From Paenibacillus kyungheensis (GTDB taxonomy: Bacteria > Bacillota > Bacilli > Paenibacillales > Paenibacillaceae), in contig NZ_CP117416.1 in the NCBI RefSeq assembly GCF_028606985.1, forward strand, positions 2,270,001 to 2,334,000: DNA of 64,000 nucleotides, given 5' to 3'. Positions 1 to 7,529 of this stretch are shown here, piece by piece (the first letter of the stretch is position 1; each line of letters starts with the position of its first letter). A model generated the notes under the pieces. The model was not told where the DNA came from. It did no database searches and saw nothing but the letters and a program-made list of their open reading frames with translations. The position numbers and the translations under genes were made by a program.

Positions 1-158
1 AAGTCCAATATCCTAATGCTTACGCTTGTGCACAAAAGATTCAATCGTATACAAGCAAAATTCATCAGCGTACTCTTTCTAAAGATGAATTATTATATCT
101 GACAATTCATATCGAACGTATTACCAAAGCAGAACATGCAGAAAGATCAGAAGGGTAG
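1..158 (+). CDS. BglG/LicT-family transcription antiterminator, C-terminal end only
   Basis: Reading from base 3, an open frame of 51 codons ends at TAG 156-158. It contains a segment reading YLTIHIERI followed by a short charged tail, which is typical of the second PTS regulation domain (PRD2) of BglG/LicT antiterminators. The N-terminal RNA-binding domain and PRD1 lie outside the window. Proteins of this family bind a RAT hairpin in the leader of PTS operons and prevent termination when substrate is present. A RAT-like sequence and overlapping terminator follow directly, before a beta-glucoside-type PTS gene, which supports the call. Partial because of the window edge, not a visible truncation. 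Confidence 0.82.
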   Translation, partial: VQYPNAYACAQKIQSYTSKIHQRTLSKDELLYLTIHIERITKAEHAERSEG

Positions 159-198
159 ATCATTGAACCGACCGATACAAATAAATACACCAACGAAT

Positions 199-230
199 GG
201 GATTGTGACTTTAATTAGGCAAAACCTGAA
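199..230 (+). promoter_or_regulatory. RAT (ribonucleic antiterminator) element for a LicT/BglG protein
   Basis: The stretch starts GGGATTGTGAC and ends AGGCAAAACCTGAA, close to the known LicT/SacT target (GGATTGTTACTG...AGGCAAAACC). It sits between the antiterminator gene and the PTS gene. Its 3' part is also the 5' arm of the following terminator, as expected for mutually exclusive structures. Confidence 0.8.
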
Positions 231-319
231 TGTGGATAGATGACCATGCAATATGCGGTACACGTATTGTATGTACTGTCAGTATAGACTGACTCATTTA
301 TAGACATTTAGGTTTTTTT
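221..319 (+). terminator. Leader terminator overlapping the RAT, upstream of the PTS gene
   Basis: AAAACCTGAATG at 221-232 can pair with CATTTAGGTTTT at 305-316 (one G-U), followed by a T run to 319. The pairing extends weakly inward. The hairpin encloses about 70 nt, which is large for a terminator, but its base uses the 3' RAT strand, so antiterminator binding would block it. Confidence 0.65.
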
Positions 320-366
320 GTATCTTAATCGTTCTAGTCGCCCTATATAAAAAGGAGAAAGACAAC

Positions 367-2295
367 ATGGATAAAGAGAAACTATCGCAAGACATACTGG
401 ATTTGGTAGGCGGTACAAGCAATATTGATCAAGTGACACATTGTATGACAAGACTTCGTTTTAACTTAAATGACGATAATCTGGCTAACAAAGCTCAATT
501 GGAAAAAACGCCAGGCGTTATGGGTGTTATGAAAAATGGAGGACAATTTCAAGTTATTATCGGAAATGAAGTAGCAAACGTATACAAAGAATTAGTGAAA
601 AAGATTCCAGGAGCAGGTCAGCTAGAAGAGACAGCTTCAACCAAGCCGAAAAAGAAACAAAATCCGATCAGTACACTTTTTGATTTTATTTCAGGAATGT
701 TTACCCCGATCTTACCAGCAATTACAGGCGCAGGAATGATTAAAGGGATTGTCGCGATCCTTGTTGCATTAGGTTGGATGTCAAATACCAGTTCGACATA
801 TATTATTTTATCGGCGATTGGAGACGGAGCATTTTACTTCTTACCGATTATTTTAGCGATTAGTGCTTCTCGTAAGCTAGGCAGTAATATGTATATCGGT
901 GCAGCCTTAGGAGCAGCTATTATGCACCCGACGATCACAGCGTTATTGTCTTCAGGTCAAAGTGTAACGTTTGCCAGCATCCCTGTAGTTGCGGCAACGT
1001 ATTCTTCTACCGTTATTCCGATCGTTATTGCGATCTGGATCGCTTCTTATGTTGAGAAAGCAGTAGATCGTTATACGCATGTTTCTCTCAAATTGCTAGT
1101 CGTACCTACAGTTACATTGCTGGTTATGGTTCCACTCACATTGATTGCTATTGGGCCGTTAGGTTCTATTATTGGTAGTGGGTTGTCTGGAGGTATTGCA
1201 TGGTTATTTGAAAATATGTCGATTGTCGCAAGTATTCTGATCGGCGGCACGATGTCATTGCTTATTATTACAGGCATGCATTACGCATTAACTCCAATCG
1301 TTATCGGTTCAATTACAGCATTAGGATATGACTTTATTATTCCATTGATGTTCGCAGCGAACTGGGCACAAGCAGGTGGAGCACTAGGTGTAGGACTTCG
1401 TTCCAAAAATGCTCAAACCAAATCGCTCGGTTTCTCTACAGGTTTAACTGCGATTATGGGTATTACTGAACCTGCGATGTATGGTATCAATATGAAATTC
1501 AAAAAGCCATTTATAGCTGCTCTTATCGGTGGAGCTATCGGTGGAGCATTTATGGGTATCTTCCATGTAAAATCATATGTTATTACAGGCTTAGTAGGTC
1601 TACCAAGTGTAGCGGCATTTATTAGTCCATCCATCAGTACATTGATCTATGCATTATTAGGTGGTCTGATAGCATTAGTATCTGCGACAGCAATCACTTA
1701 CTTTATCGGTGTAAAAGAAAGCACCGAAGAAGCTGAACCTGCTCAAGGTACAGCAAATGAAGTAAATAGTACTCCTGTAACATCAAATACTGTAGCAGCA
1801 TCCAATGTGATCGATATTCATCAACCTGCTGTACAACAAGTTATCGCGGCTGATATTTTCAGTCCGGTTGCCGGCGAAGTGAAGCCACTAAGCGCTGTAA
1901 ATGATCCTGCTTTCTCGCAAGAGATTATGGGTAAAGGCGTAGCGATCGAACCAACAGAAGGACGAATCGTATCGCCTGTAAATGGAACAGTGTTCTCTGT
2001 ATCCAAAAGCGGGCATGCTATCGGGCTTGTTAGTGATACAGGCACCGAAATGTTGATTCATATCGGAATTGATACCGTCAAATTAAAAGGCAAACATTTT
2101 ACACCACATGCCAAAGCAGGAGAGGCTGTGAAGATCGGCGATCTATTGATGGAGTTCGATCTCAAAGCAGTGCGAGAAGAAGGCTATGAGACGATTACAC
2201 CTGTTATCGTAACCAATATTAATGATTACAACGATCTTCAATCGTCTGCACAGTCCAATACACGTTCTGGTGAATTATTGTATAAATTAAGCTAA
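367..2295 (+). CDS. PTS beta-glucoside-type permease, EIIBCA
   Basis: This 642-residue membrane protein takes up and phosphorylates a sugar at the expense of PEP. Three PTS domains are visible in order: EIIB at about residues 1-85 with the phosphocysteine C26 in a THCMTRLRF context; the multi-spanning EIIC at about 105-450; and EIIA of the glucose/beta-glucoside type at about 495-642 with the phospho-histidine H565 in HIGIDTV. The domain order B-C-A is that of BglP/BglF. Start is supported by AAAGGAG just upstream. The LicT-type regulator and RAT suggest aryl-beta-glucosides as substrate, but no phospho-beta-glucosidase gene follows; sucrose or another glucoside is possible. Confidence 0.93.
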   Translation: MDKEKLSQDILDLVGGTSNIDQVTHCMTRLRFNLNDDNLANKAQLEKTPGVMGVMKNGGQFQVIIGNEVANVYKELVKKIPGAGQLEETASTKPKKKQNPISTLFDFISGMFTPILPAITGAGMIKGIVAILVALGWMSNTSSTYIILSAIGDGAFYFLPIILAISASRKLGSNMYIGAALGAAIMHPTITALLSSGQSVTFASIPVVAATYSSTVIPIVIAIWIASYVEKAVDRYTHVSLKLLVVPTVTLLVMVPLTLIAIGPLGSIIGSGLSGGIAWLFENMSIVASILIGGTMSLLIITGMHYALTPIVIGSITALGYDFIIPLMFAANWAQAGGALGVGLRSKNAQTKSLGFSTGLTAIMGITEPAMYGINMKFKKPFIAALIGGAIGGAFMGIFHVKSYVITGLVGLPSVAAFISPSISTLIYALLGGLIALVSATAITYFIGVKESTEEAEPAQGTANEVNSTPVTSNTVAASNVIDIHQPAVQQVIAADIFSPVAGEVKPLSAVNDPAFSQEIMGKGVAIEPTEGRIVSPVNGTVFSVSKSGHAIGLVSDTGTEMLIHIGIDTVKLKGKHFTPHAKAGEAVKIGDLLMEFDLKAVREEGYETITPVIVTNINDYNDLQSSAQSNTRSGELLYKLS

Positions 2296-2424
2296 TCTTA
2301 TATCAGGTAATAGATAACAGATATAAGTAGTGAAGAGTGTTAGAACAATTCTGCACTTATAGTGAATTTGGAGCCATCATTAGCAAGTAAACCGAATACA
2401 CTATATAGAAGTTAGCATAGAAGC

Positions 2425-2483
2425 AAAAAGAGCTTGAACAATGTCGTGGGTGATTGCTCACCGGCATCGTTTAAGCTCTTTTT
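2425..2483. terminator. Bidirectional terminator between the PTS gene and a minus-strand small gene
   Basis: An inverted repeat pairs AAAAAGAGCTTGAAC with GTTTAAGCTCTTTTT. T runs occur on both strands, so it can end the plus-strand PTS transcript and the minus-strand small-protein transcript. Confidence 0.8.
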
Positions 2484-2531
2484 GTTGCTTTACCATCTTG
2501 TTGGCATTATGCCGTTATTGTTAAGTTCAAA

Positions 2532-2630
2532 TTATAGATCTCCGCTGAATGCTTTAATTACAAAAATACCACCAAATACAATAGCAATACCTAGTACAGC
2601 ATACCAACGTTCTTTCACTACATTGTTCAC
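2532..2630 (-). CDS. Small single-pass membrane protein, 32 residues, unknown function
   Basis: On the minus strand a GTG start at 2628-2630 is preceded by AAAGGAG at a good distance and opens a 32-codon frame. The product begins VNNVVKERWY, continues with a hydrophobic stretch of about 19 residues (AVLGIAIVFGGIFVI region) and ends KAFSGDL. One transmembrane helix is therefore likely, with a short charged N-terminus. The frame is followed on the same strand by the terminator at 2425-2483. I do not recognise a family. The plus-strand frame over the same bases has no ribosome site and reads as its shadow. Confidence 0.6.
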   Translation of the reverse strand: MNNVVKERWYAVLGIAIVFGGIFVIKAFSGDL

Positions 2631-2759
2631 GAGTAGACTCCTTTAAATCGTTATCGAAATCATTTAGCATTGTTCACATAACCAATCCATATTGTACCAA
2701 AATCTATTTTAAATTCAACCCTTTTTGTAGGAATAGGCAAATAAATATATGTACAAAGC

Positions 2760-2796
2760 AAAAGCCTTTCAGCGTAAAAGACTGAAAGGCTTTTTT
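2760..2796. terminator. Strong rho-independent terminator
   Basis: AAAAGCCTTTCAG pairs perfectly with CTGAAAGGCTTTT, with T runs on both sides. It lies downstream of the minus-strand permease gene and most likely ends the GH43-permease transcript. Confidence 0.82.
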
Positions 2797-2881
2797 GTAT
2801 TATGATATCTACAATCAACAACTTATATCGTTCTGATGACGCTTACTAATAACGCTTACATATACTGCCTATCAAGCTACA

Positions 2882-4183
2882 TTATACTTTAGGTACAGCT
2901 ACCATTCGTTCTTTGTTTTGCTTCGGTGTAACGCTTCCTACAGGCTCACGTTTATTTTTATCATTCGATAGTCCAAAGATCGAAATAACCGTAATTAATA
3001 ATACAATAGCACTTAAGAAGTAATACGTATTTTGAAAACCAATACTGGTGTACATATTACCTGCAATACTGGAAAAGACAACGATTGCCGCTTGTTTGGC
3101 AAAGTTAAACGCTAACAAATAGATCGTAGCAGACAAACGAATATCGAACACACTTGTAATGTATTTGAAGATAGATACTAACAACAAAGGCATTTCAACA
3201 GCAGCGATCAGACGTAGCAATGATAAGCTGACAGTATCTGTCGCGATAGCGGTTCCAAAAATACGTACAAAGGTAAGTAATCCGAATAACAGAAGTCCAT
3301 TTTTAGCACCAATTTTGTTAATAATAAATGGCATAAAGATCATCAATATCGCTTCTATTGCTGTCTGTAACGATACCAGTTCACTAAAACGCTGTGTACC
3401 TAGTGAAGGCGATGCAAAAAATTGATTGTAATAGTTCGGGAACTGCTGATCGAACACATCGTATACACTGGCTGTACCGACAATCAGTAGAGACAAGAAC
3501 CAGAAGTTTTTGAGTTTGAAAATCGAAAATACACGTTCTTTTGTAATTTCACTGGAAGCTTCGTTGGAATCCGCAGGTACACCTGCTGCACTTGCAGAAG
3601 GATCAACTTTGGCTGTATGCAATAGAATCCCTAGTACAGCCGCAGAACAAGAAGCGAACCAGAAAATACTAATTGGATTATACAGATACATCATTCCACC
3701 GATTAATGTTGCCGTAGCACCAGCTATCGAACCGAACAGACGTACACGACCATATTCGATAGAGCTTGCACGACTTGCACGCTCAATATACGCTTCGACA
3801 ACCCCAACGCCACCCTGGAACACAGCACTCAGGTAAATACCGCCAATAATCGCGCCTACCCAAATATTATATTGAAGAAGTGGAATAAATAAAAAGGTGA
3901 AGAAAGGTCCCATAAATAAAGCAACAATAACAACAAACCAGAATAGATTTTTGCGGAATCCTAGTTTATCCGAGATCACTCCGAAAAACGGTTGATAACA
4001 TAAAGCAATTAACGAAATCGCTGAAAAGACAAGTCCAGTATGGCTAGCATCAAGTCCTGCTTCTTCTTTTAACCAGATCGGTAAGAACGCAAGTACAACC
4101 GCCCAGATTAAAAAGTAGAAAAAGAACAATCCGCCGAAATTCCAAAAATTCCATTTTGGTAATTTGATATTGTTTAACTTCAT
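2882..4183 (-). CDS. LacY-type MFS oligosaccharide:H+ symporter
   Basis: The 433-residue protein has about 12 hydrophobic segments. The N-terminus (FFFYFLIWAVVLAFLPIWL) and the segment VEAYIERASR followed by RVRLFGSIAGA match the oligosaccharide:H+ symporter family of LacY and RafB. The glutamate and arginine in these segments correspond to the LacY sugar-binding pair E126/R144. A GGAGATG ribosome site precedes the start. The gene lies 99 bp downstream of a GH43 arabinofuranosidase-like gene in the same orientation, so it probably imports the arabinose- or xylose-containing oligosaccharides that the enzyme hydrolyses. The exact substrate cannot be read from the sequence. Confidence 0.87.
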   Translation of the reverse strand: MKLNNIKLPKWNFWNFGGLFFFYFLIWAVVLAFLPIWLKEEAGLDASHTGLVFSAISLIALCYQPFFGVISDKLGFRKNLFWFVVIVALFMGPFFTFLFIPLLQYNIWVGAIIGGIYLSAVFQGGVGVVEAYIERASRASSIEYGRVRLFGSIAGATATLIGGMMYLYNPISIFWFASCSAAVLGILLHTAKVDPSASAAGVPADSNEASSEITKERVFSIFKLKNFWFLSLLIVGTASVYDVFDQQFPNYYNQFFASPSLGTQRFSELVSLQTAIEAILMIFMPFIINKIGAKNGLLLFGLLTFVRIFGTAIATDTVSLSLLRLIAAVEMPLLLVSIFKYITSVFDIRLSATIYLLAFNFAKQAAIVVFSSIAGNMYTSIGFQNTYYFLSAIVLLITVISIFGLSNDKNKREPVGSVTPKQNKERMVAVPKV

Positions 4184-4282
4184 GATTCATTCATCTCCGT
4201 ATCCATATCGTTGTCTCTCTTTATAAAAGAACAAAATCTGTATTTAAGAACATCTGTATTTAAAATCAAACAAAGCCTTTAT

Positions 4283-5257
4283 TTATGAACGAACAAATCC
4301 TGCATCAGGAACAGGTTTACCAAAATTCGGTGTACCATCTTCATTCCATGTAATCACTTGTGCGCGTGTATGACGGTTAGGATCATATAGCGGATCGCCT
4401 GTAATTTCAGTGTAATTACGTCCATGATAGACAAGTACATCATGTTGATCATCTTCTGTACGGGTAAAGCTATTATGACCAGGGCCATATTGTCCATTTT
4501 CAGCAGCACTTGTAAATACAGGTTGTGGTGATTTGTGCCATGAGCTCGCATCTAACAAATCGCTATTCTCGTCAGCAGTCAGTAGACCCATGCAATAGTT
4601 CTCATCGGTAGCGCTTGCAGAATACGTAATAAAGATTTTACCGTTACGTTTGAGTACAGCTGGCCCTTCATTTACAAGGAAACCAATCACTTCCCAATCC
4701 AGTTCTGGCTTGGTCAACATCGTATATGTTCCTTTAAGTGTCCAAGGATTTTCCATTTCCGAAATGTATAGATTGGAATTGCCCGGAATATCATAATCGC
4801 GTTGTGCCCATACATAATACAATTTGCCTTGATGTTGGAAAGTGGTTGCATCCAGTGCAAAAGATTCCCACGCTGTAACAACTTGTCCTTTTTCAACCCA
4901 TTGACCTTCCAAAGGATTAGCCGCATCTGTCTCAATCACATACATACGGTGATTAAACGTACCATTCACCGGTTCAGGTACATCAGCAGCAGCAAAGTAG
5001 ATATACCATTTCTCATTAATATAATGAAGTTCTGGAGCCCAGATTAAGTTGCTAAGAGGTCCCTGATCTGGTTTGCGCCATACGGTTACCGCAGGAGCAT
5101 CTGCCAATCCTTGAATCGTCTGAGCACGTCTAACGTCTAGTCGATCATATTCAGGTACAGAAGCAGTGAAATAGTAATATCCATCTGTATGTTTGTAGAT
5201 CCATGGATCAGCACGTTGCTCCACAATCGGATTTTTGAATTCAGGTAAGTTGGTCAT
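4283..5257 (-). CDS. GH43 glycosidase, probable alpha-L-arabinofuranosidase or beta-xylosidase
   Basis: The 324-residue protein is a single five-bladed beta-propeller GH43 domain without signal peptide, so it should act in the cytoplasm. The three acidic residues of the family are visible: D17 in RADPW (base), D136 in FALDATTF (pKa modulator) and E197 in NEGPA (acid). The ADGYYYF/SVPEYDR style N-terminus resembles exo-arabinofuranosidase-like GH43 members. AAGGAGA precedes the ATG. It is first in a two-gene operon with a LacY-type permease; two GTACGTAC palindromes and a cre-like box lie upstream, which points to arabinose induction and carbon catabolite control. Confidence 0.88.
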   Translation of the reverse strand: MTNLPEFKNPIVEQRADPWIYKHTDGYYYFTASVPEYDRLDVRRAQTIQGLADAPAVTVWRKPDQGPLSNLIWAPELHYINEKWYIYFAAADVPEPVNGTFNHRMYVIETDAANPLEGQWVEKGQVVTAWESFALDATTFQHQGKLYYVWAQRDYDIPGNSNLYISEMENPWTLKGTYTMLTKPELDWEVIGFLVNEGPAVLKRNGKIFITYSASATDENYCMGLLTADENSDLLDASSWHKSPQPVFTSAAENGQYGPGHNSFTRTEDDQHDVLVYHGRNYTEITGDPLYDPNRHTRAQVITWNEDGTPNFGKPVPDAGFVRS

Positions 5258-5305
5258 GATATCGTCTCCTTGAAGTGAGGTATAGCATTATCCTGATTTC
5301 TTTTC

Positions 5306-5319
5306 AGGTAACGCTTACA
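5306..5319 (-). promoter_or_regulatory. cre-like (CcpA) site upstream of the GH43-permease operon
   Basis: On the minus strand the box reads TGTAAGCGTTACCT and fits the degenerate cre consensus TGWAARCGYTWNCW. It lies about 50 bp upstream of the GH43 start. Binding is inferred, not shown. Confidence 0.55.
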
Positions 5320-5336
5320 AATTTAATATTAAAAAT

Positions 5337-5348
5337 ATGTACGTACAT
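5337..5348. promoter_or_regulatory. AraR-like operator palindrome, copy 1
   Basis: A perfect 12-bp palindrome, ATGTACGTACAT. Its core TGTACGTACA resembles the known Bacillus AraR operator core. It lies in the GH43/CheW divergent intergenic region; an identical copy is found 151 bp away. Confidence 0.55.
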
Positions 5349-5487
5349 TTATAGTTTATATAAACATTAATAATAAACTGATACATACACTAATTTTCTA
5401 AATAGTAGCACTTATTTAAATATATTTCAAGAATATTGATCAAATTAGATCATATACTTGTCTGCAATCGTTATTTTTCAGTGCTAA

Positions 5488-5499
5488 ATGTACGTACAT
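5488..5499. promoter_or_regulatory. AraR-like operator palindrome, copy 2
   Basis: Second identical ATGTACGTACAT palindrome, 151 bp from the first. It is nearer the divergent CheW-like gene (about 100 bp from its start). Apart from these boxes and the cre-like site, the 340-bp region 5258-5599 is AT-rich with no gene that I can see. Confidence 0.5.
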
Positions 5500-5599
5500 G
5501 TAGATAGATCAAGAAAGTAGTAAAGAATATGAACCATTTGGTCGATAAAGTATATATATAGGCAAATGTCAGATTATATTGTTCGAGGAGCTAATCATA

Positions 5600-6022
5600 A
5601 TGAAAATCGAATTGATCGTATTTTATGTAGCAGGTCAAGCTTACGCTATTAACTTTAATGAAATTGATGAAATTCAAACTGCTAAAAAAGGAACACCATT
5701 GCCATTTTCAGAAGATTGGCATGAAGGATTAATTACAATTCGTGGAGCATTATATCCGTTGGTTAATCTGCGTAAAGTACTAGCTGTTTCTTATGAAGAA
5801 CCTAAAGAAACAGACAAAATGATTTTGCTTCGTCGTACTCGTGTTGCTTTATTGGTAGATGAGTTAGACAACACAGCAACTGTAGAAGAATCCGAATTAA
5901 AAGAAAATCCAGAAGCAAATAGTCGCGATATTTTACCAAATGCTTTTGAAGTGAATGGCAAAATTATTCCGATCGTTAATGTAGAATCTTTGTTGTCTTA
6001 TACACGTAACGCGTACGTCTAA
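5600..6022 (+). CDS. CheW-like chemotaxis coupling protein
   Basis: The 140-residue protein is a single CheW domain: an N-terminal strand pair (LIVFYVAGQAYAI), the GLITIRGALYPLVNLR core and the NGKIIPIVNVESLL C-terminal strand. CheW proteins bridge chemoreceptors and the CheA kinase. The ATG at 5600 is chosen because GAGGAG lies 9 bases before it; an in-frame TTG at 5579 has no ribosome site. No other chemotaxis gene is near, so it is an orphan, flanked by glycan-utilisation genes. It could couple a sugar receptor encoded elsewhere. Confidence 0.85.
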   Translation: MKIELIVFYVAGQAYAINFNEIDEIQTAKKGTPLPFSEDWHEGLITIRGALYPLVNLRKVLAVSYEEPKETDKMILLRRTRVALLVDELDNTATVEESELKENPEANSRDILPNAFEVNGKIIPIVNVESLLSYTRNAYV

Positions 6023-6070
6023 ACAGATGCTTAGGTAAAAGAACATCATATTTTGCATCTACAGCAAATA

Positions 6071-6107
6071 AAAAAAGCGCCACATGCTTATTGCAGGGCG
6101 CTTTTTT
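6071..6107 (+). terminator. Terminator after the CheW-like gene
   Basis: AAAAAAGCGCC pairs with GGCGCTTTTTT around a short loop, followed by more T. A typical rho-independent terminator 50 bp after the stop codon. Confidence 0.85.
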
Positions 6108-6151
6108 GTACTTAAAATAGTACATAAGGATATGCTTGATATCTTTTTATA

Positions 6152-6371
6152 TTAAGAAAGTAATGATTCTGCACCCTCTATATACATTTCTGTAGCACAA
6201 TATGAGATGCTTGATCAGAAAGTAAGCAAAATACAAGATTAGCCACTTGCTCGGATGTTATTCATTGACAATATCAGCCTTGATTTCAAGAACTGTACCA
6301 CCTGTTTGTTCTATTTCTTGAGCGGTCTGTTGAGCTGTACTATGAGTTGCGGTATGGTGAATGATAACCAT
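6152..6371 (-). pseudogene. Decayed short-chain dehydrogenase/reductase (SDR) remnant
   Basis: Minus-strand translation from ATG 6369-6371 gives VIIHHT...AQEIEQTGGTVLEIKADIVNE then a stop, which matches the second and third strands of an SDR Rossmann fold. Shortly after comes SEQVANLVFCLLSDQASHIV, the conserved SDR C-terminal helix region, and in a shifted frame ATEMYIEGAESLLS then stop, the usual SDR tail. The GxxxGxG N-terminus, NNAG and YxxxK catalytic segments are missing, so this is an internally deleted, frameshifted relic. The rest of 6108-6537 shows no gene that I can support. Confidence 0.72.
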
Positions 6372-6537
6372 GTAAATGAAGTCAATCAAGATGAAAAATA
6401 AAGATATTTTTATTTATAAACCATTATTTCGAGCGCAAAGTTCCTTAATTGACGAAACCGGTATTAACTACTAAAATGGCTGTATTCTAAATATGTGAGA
6501 AGTTCACTATACCCAAAAATATATCAAGGAAGGTGTG

Positions 6538-7368
6538 ATGATCATACATACAATATTGTTTGTGACTGATTTATATTATCCCGCCAAAGGAAGAAACTAT
6601 TATGAAGAAGATTTGTTTTTAACTTCAAAATTAAGAGAAACTTTTCATCTGGTTATTTGTCATCCCGAAGATATTGAAGCATTTGAAGATCATACAGATT
6701 TAATCGTTTTTCGAAATGCAGGTCCTGTTGCTAATTTTAAAGTCAAATACGAAGCATTTCGTAAAAGAGTTATTGCTAAACATTTAAATACGTATAATTC
6801 GTTGGATGGAAAAGCGGACATGAACGGGAAAGAATATTTGATTCAATTAACAGATGCTCAATTGCCTGTTATACCGACTATTGATACTATTGATCATTTG
6901 GACGAACTTCCTCACGGGCATATGTACATTATAAAACCTAAAGATGGAGCAGATTCGGTTGGATTGAAGTTTGTTGAAAAAGATAAACTGGTTGAAGAAG
7001 TGAAGGCTCATTCAAAAGATACATTAATACAGCCATTGATCCATTTTGAATATGAAGTTTCTTTTTATTTTATTGACAAACAATTTCAATATGCGCTTTA
7101 TGCACCTGATAAAGACAAGCGATGGGAATTAAAAGAATATACACCTACTGATAAAGACTTGCATTTTGCTAAACGGTTTATTGAATGGAATAATATCCAT
7201 TGGGGTATTCAGCGAATTGATGCCTGCCGAAATGAACAAGGAGAACTCTTGCTAGTCGAATTAGAGGACTTAAATCCTTATCTGTCTTTGCTAGAGCTGT
7301 CTGAAGAAAAGCGGAATAATTTTGTAGAAGTGATGAAAGATTCTTTGCAAAAGGCTTTAAAAGGATAA
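6538..7368 (+). CDS. ATP-grasp domain protein, unknown substrate
   Basis: The 276-residue protein has an ATP-grasp architecture: an N-terminal pre-ATP domain (to about residue 100), a central segment with IIKPKDGADSVGLKFVE (the ATP-binding lysine and glycine-rich loop), LIQPLIHFEYEVSFYFI and a C-terminal metal-binding motif VELEDLNPY resembling ExxDxNP. Such proteins form carboxylate-amine or -thiol bonds; RimK and YheC/D-type relatives are examples. The substrate is unknown. AAGGAAGG precedes the start; the GTG three bases earlier is possible but too close to the ribosome site. It is a single gene with its own terminator. Confidence 0.75.
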   Translation: MIIHTILFVTDLYYPAKGRNYYEEDLFLTSKLRETFHLVICHPEDIEAFEDHTDLIVFRNAGPVANFKVKYEAFRKRVIAKHLNTYNSLDGKADMNGKEYLIQLTDAQLPVIPTIDTIDHLDELPHGHMYIIKPKDGADSVGLKFVEKDKLVEEVKAHSKDTLIQPLIHFEYEVSFYFIDKQFQYALYAPDKDKRWELKEYTPTDKDLHFAKRFIEWNNIHWGIQRIDACRNEQGELLLVELEDLNPYLSLLELSEEKRNNFVEVMKDSLQKALKG

Positions 7369-7374
7369 AGACAA

Positions 7375-7406
7375 GAAGTAGTTCAATGAACTGCTTCTTT
7401 ATTTTG
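7375..7406 (+). terminator. Terminator after the ATP-grasp gene
   Basis: GAAGTAGTTCA pairs with TGAACTGCTTC (one G-U), followed by TTTATTTTG. It begins 7 bases after the stop codon. Confidence 0.75.
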
Positions 7407-7435
7407 TAATTAAAAATATATCTTTTAACTTATAT

Positions 7436-7451
7436 TGTAAGCGTATACTTT
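7436..7451 (+). promoter_or_regulatory. cre-like site upstream of the GH43 gene at 7530
   Basis: TTGTAAGCGTATACTT fits the cre consensus WTGNAARCGNWWWCAW with one mismatch. The same core TGTAAGCGTATAC recurs before the GH43 gene at 11462. Confidence 0.6.
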
Positions 7452-7529
7452 TAATTCAATACGGAATCAGGTTATGATAGAAGGAGAAATGAACACGTTA
7501 ACAAAATAGATTATAGGAGGAAGTTAAAG

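Noticed and set aside
2434-2646. Plus-strand frame of 70 codons
   Set aside because: It has no ribosome site, begins inside a terminator hairpin, and overlaps the better-supported minus-strand 32-residue gene.
2840-2862. cre-like boxes (ACGCTTACTA and AACGCTTACA) close to 2850
   Set aside because: They lie downstream of the permease gene's stop codon and not in a promoter; the consensus match fails at the key C position.
6372-6480. Possible further SDR piece (ILVVNTGF-like translation) upstream of the relic
   Set aside because: It would be out of order for an SDR fold and the match is too short to trust.
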